Shown in pieces: positions 4,141 to 6,275 of a stretch of DNA of 6,275 nucleotides. The stretch is from Flemingiibacterium sp045649205 (GTDB taxonomy: Bacteria; Bacillota; Clostridia; Oscillospirales; CAG-272), in NCBI GenBank assembly GCA_045649205.1, contig JAZRPJ010000046.1:1-6275 (forward strand). Direction: 5' to 3'. How positions within the stretch are numbered: the first letter of the stretch is position 1; the number at the start of each line of letters is the position of its first letter. The position numbers and the translations under genes were made by a program. The notes below the pieces were generated by a model. The model searched no databases and had not been told where the DNA came from. It saw only the letters and a list, made by a program, of their open reading frames with translations.

Positions 4141-6275
4141 ATTATAAGAACTATCGAAGAAATGACGGCGGTCATTAAAGATACCGTCGAAAGTGAGTTT
4201 TATATACCCATGGATATGCGGGAAATGACCGAATTTCTGCAGCTTACGGTGGGTGAGTATGATCTGTTTGCGGAGTCGGTTGATAAACTGATTTCCGAGG
4301 GAGAAATTGCAAAAAGCAAACGAGGAAAACTGATCGTTTCTGCCGATTTAGGCTATATTTCCGGTGTATACCGTGCATCCTCAAGAGGCTTCGGCTTTGT
4401 TTCCAATGAGAAAGGCGACATATTTGTTTCTCATGACAATTCACACGGCGCAATGAACGGTGACCGTGTGCAGGTAAAACTTATTGAATCAAGGGGCGGC
4501 GACAGCAGAGAGGGCGAGATTGTCCGTGTACTTGAGCGCGCCATCTCGGAGGTTATCGGAACAGTCAGAGTGATCCGTCAGTCAGCTCCCAAGGTGCGTG
4601 TGGGAAAGAAAGGAAAGAGGCAGAAGCTCCCCGGAGGACGGGTAACCGTAAAATATTTGGTTTATCCCGATGACCCGAGGAACTGCTTCAAAATTGAAAT
4701 TCCCACAGCTCAGGCAAACGGTGCCGTCGACGGGGAAAAGGTGCTTGTAAAAATCACCTCATATCCTGACGGAAAATCCAATCGTCACGGTGCATCCTCG
4801 GTGATGGGGCGTATAATCAAGAGATTCGGTGACACCACCTCAAAAGAAGCCAATTACTATGCTGTTCTGCATGACTGCGGCATTAAACTTCGCTTTGACG
4901 AGGAAACTTTACGGGAGGCAAGACAAATCAAAGCCGGATGCAGCCTTGAAGGGCGTCTTGATCTTCGTGACAAGACTATTTTCACCATAGACGGAGCGGA
5001 TGCGAAGGACTTTGACGATGCCATTTCCGTAGAGCGTGAGGGGGACGGATATCTCCTTGGTGTGCATATTGCGGATGTGGCGGAATATGTAAGGGATGGC
5101 TCTGCCCTCGACTTTGAAGCAAAGAAAAGAGGCACGTCAATCTATTTTGCCGACAGAGTTGTTCCAATGCTGCCGGAAGAACTCTCAAACGGAGTTTGTT
5201 CCTTAAATCAGGATGGGGAAAAGTATGCACTTTCCGCACTTATACATCTTGATTCTGAGGGGAACCGTATTTCAGCGGATTTTTGTGAGAGCGTGATTTC
5301 TTCAAAAATGCGTGGCGTTTACCATGAGTTTAACGATGCCATCGAAAAGGGTGAAGGGTCAGAATATTTCACAAAATACGAACAGCTTTTAGCCGAACCT
5401 GTTCCGATCATGCTGGAGCTTTATGAAAAGCTCCTCGAAAAATATCGCCGCCGTGGGGCATTGGAGCTTGAAACGGTTGAATCGGTGATAATTCTCGATA
5501 AGTACGGTCAGCCAACAGATATAGGTATTCGCGAAAGAGGGCTGACGGAGCGGCTTATTGAGCAGTTCATGCTGGCGGCAAATGAAGCGGCGGCGAGCTG
5601 GCTTGCGTCAATGGAGCTTCCTTGCGTTTTCAGAATCCACGAAGAGCCGGCGGAGGAAAAGATCAGAGCTTTTTCGGAATTTGTGTCAAATCTCGGACTT
5701 GACGCTTCGCCCCTTAAACGGAAGAAAAGTCACCCGTCCGCATACAGAAGTATCGCGGAAGAGGCAGAAGAAAAGGGACTTATTTCAGTCGTAACACCGG
5801 TCATGCTTCGTTCTCTTATGAAGGCGAAATACTCTTCTTCGAAAGCTCCACATTTCGGTCTTGGAAGCGACCTTTACTGTCACTTTACCTCACCCATTCG
5901 CCGCTATGCAGACCTTGCCACACACCGCATAATCAAGGCGGTTCTGCACGGAGAGGTCAATACCGAAAACATCTCCGATTATGAGGCCTTCGCCTATAAT
6001 GCGGCGGGGGCGGCGACGGAAACGGAGCTTCGTGCCGTAAATGCCGAAAGGGAAATAGATGCTCTCTACAAGACTATATTCATGTCAGATAAGCTGAATA
6101 TGATATTTGATGGCGTTATCAGCTCCGTTACGGGATTCGGATTCTTTGTGGAGCTTGACAACACCTGCGAGGGGCTTGTGCCTATAAACACCCTTGACGG
6201 CTGGTTTGAGTATGATGAAGCATCTCACAGACTTGTGGGGGATAACGGGGTTAGCTATGCTCTCGGACAGCGTGT
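4141..6275 (+). CDS. rnr: Ribonuclease R (3'-to-5' exoribonuclease), C-terminus beyond right edge
   Basis: RNase R degrades structured RNA processively from the 3' end, and works in RNA quality control, including with trans-translation. About 711 residues are present. The order is: winged-helix domain (about 8-70), two cold-shock-like domains (about 74-230; RGFGFV 82-87, AMNGDRV 104-110), RNB catalytic domain (about 265-600), and an S1 domain starting near 654 and cut by the edge. The catalytic TIDGADAKDFDD motif keeps all four metal-binding aspartates (284, 290, 292, 293); GVHIADV (307-313) and HFTSPIRRY (581-589) are also conserved. The start is uncertain. The open frame begins after a TAA at 4126. 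GTG 4135 lies within the Shine-Dalgarno, ATT 4141 is best spaced from it, and ATG 4162 gives a family-typical N-terminus but has only a weak binding site. I list 4141 as a compromise. Confidence 0.93.
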   Translation, partial: MIRTIEEMTAVIKDTVESEFYIPMDMREMTEFLQLTVGEYDLFAESVDKLISEGEIAKSKRGKLIVSADLGYISGVYRASSRGFGFVSNEKGDIFVSHDNSHGAMNGDRVQVKLIESRGGDSREGEIVRVLERAISEVIGTVRVIRQSAPKVRVGKKGKRQKLPGGRVTVKYLVYPDDPRNCFKIEIPTAQANGAVDGEKVLVKITSYPDGKSNRHGASSVMGRIIKRFGDTTSKEANYYAVLHDCGIKLRFDEETLREARQIKAGCSLEGRLDLRDKTIFTIDGADAKDFDDAISVEREGDGYLLGVHIADVAEYVRDGSALDFEAKKRGTSIYFADRVVPMLPEELSNGVCSLNQDGEKYALSALIHLDSEGNRISADFCESVISSKMRGVYHEFNDAIEKGEGSEYFTKYEQLLAEPVPIMLELYEKLLEKYRRRGALELETVESVIILDKYGQPTDIGIRERGLTERLIEQFMLAANEAAASWLASMELPCVFRIHEEPAEEKIRAFSEFVSNLGLDASPLKRKKSHPSAYRSIAEEAEEKGLISVVTPVMLRSLMKAKYSSSKAPHFGLGSDLYCHFTSPIRRYADLATHRIIKAVLHGEVNTENISDYEAFAYNAAGAATETELRAVNAEREIDALYKTIFMSDKLNMIFDGVISSVTGFGFFVELDNTCEGLVPINTLDGWFEYDEASHRLVGDNGVSYALGQR

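Overview
The window looks like chromosomal DNA of an endospore-forming member of the Clostridia, probably an anaerobe of the Oscillospiraceae/Ruminococcaceae type. The reasons are the dipicolinate synthase pair (a spore-specific pathway), strong GGAGG ribosome binding sites, Firmicutes-type SecG and RNase R in the usual secG-rnr order, and a GH20-like glycosidase of a kind common in gut Firmicutes. Taxonomy is inferred from gene content only.

Layout. Bases 1-1694 are a leftward unit: a sigma-A-type promoter (1666-1694) drives a PurF-like amidophosphoribosyltransferase homologue (1627-212), followed after 26 nt by the N-terminal end of a GH20-like beta-N-acetylhexosaminidase (185 to beyond the left edge). 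Bases 1695-1844 form a divergent intergenic region, with a possible mother-cell promoter and a small leader hairpin on the right-hand side. Bases 1845-3414 hold dpaA and dpaB, one base apart and therefore surely co-transcribed; together they make dipicolinate from the lysine-pathway intermediate in the mother cell. Bases 3415-3583 contain a good sigma-A promoter for secG (3584-4036), which has an unusual acidic repetitive C-terminal tail. A rho-independent terminator (4053-4102) separates secG from rnr (about 4141 to beyond the right edge), which encodes RNase R, truncated inside its S1 domain.

The most notable point is the PurF-like protein. It keeps the PRPP-binding loop and four cysteines matching the Fe-S ligands of Bacillus-type PurF. 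However, the N-terminal catalytic cysteine of the glutaminase domain is replaced by glycine, and other glutamine-site motifs are degenerate. It is probably not an ordinary glutamine-dependent PurF. Other points worth a look are the secG tail, the rnr start (an extended Shine-Dalgarno lies in front of an ATT rather than an ATG/GTG/TTG), and the dpaA leader. I found no CRISPR array, insertion sequence, tRNA, rRNA, prophage gene or recognisable new defence system; most of the window is ordinary housekeeping and sporulation DNA. There is no gene-free stretch longer than about 220 bases.
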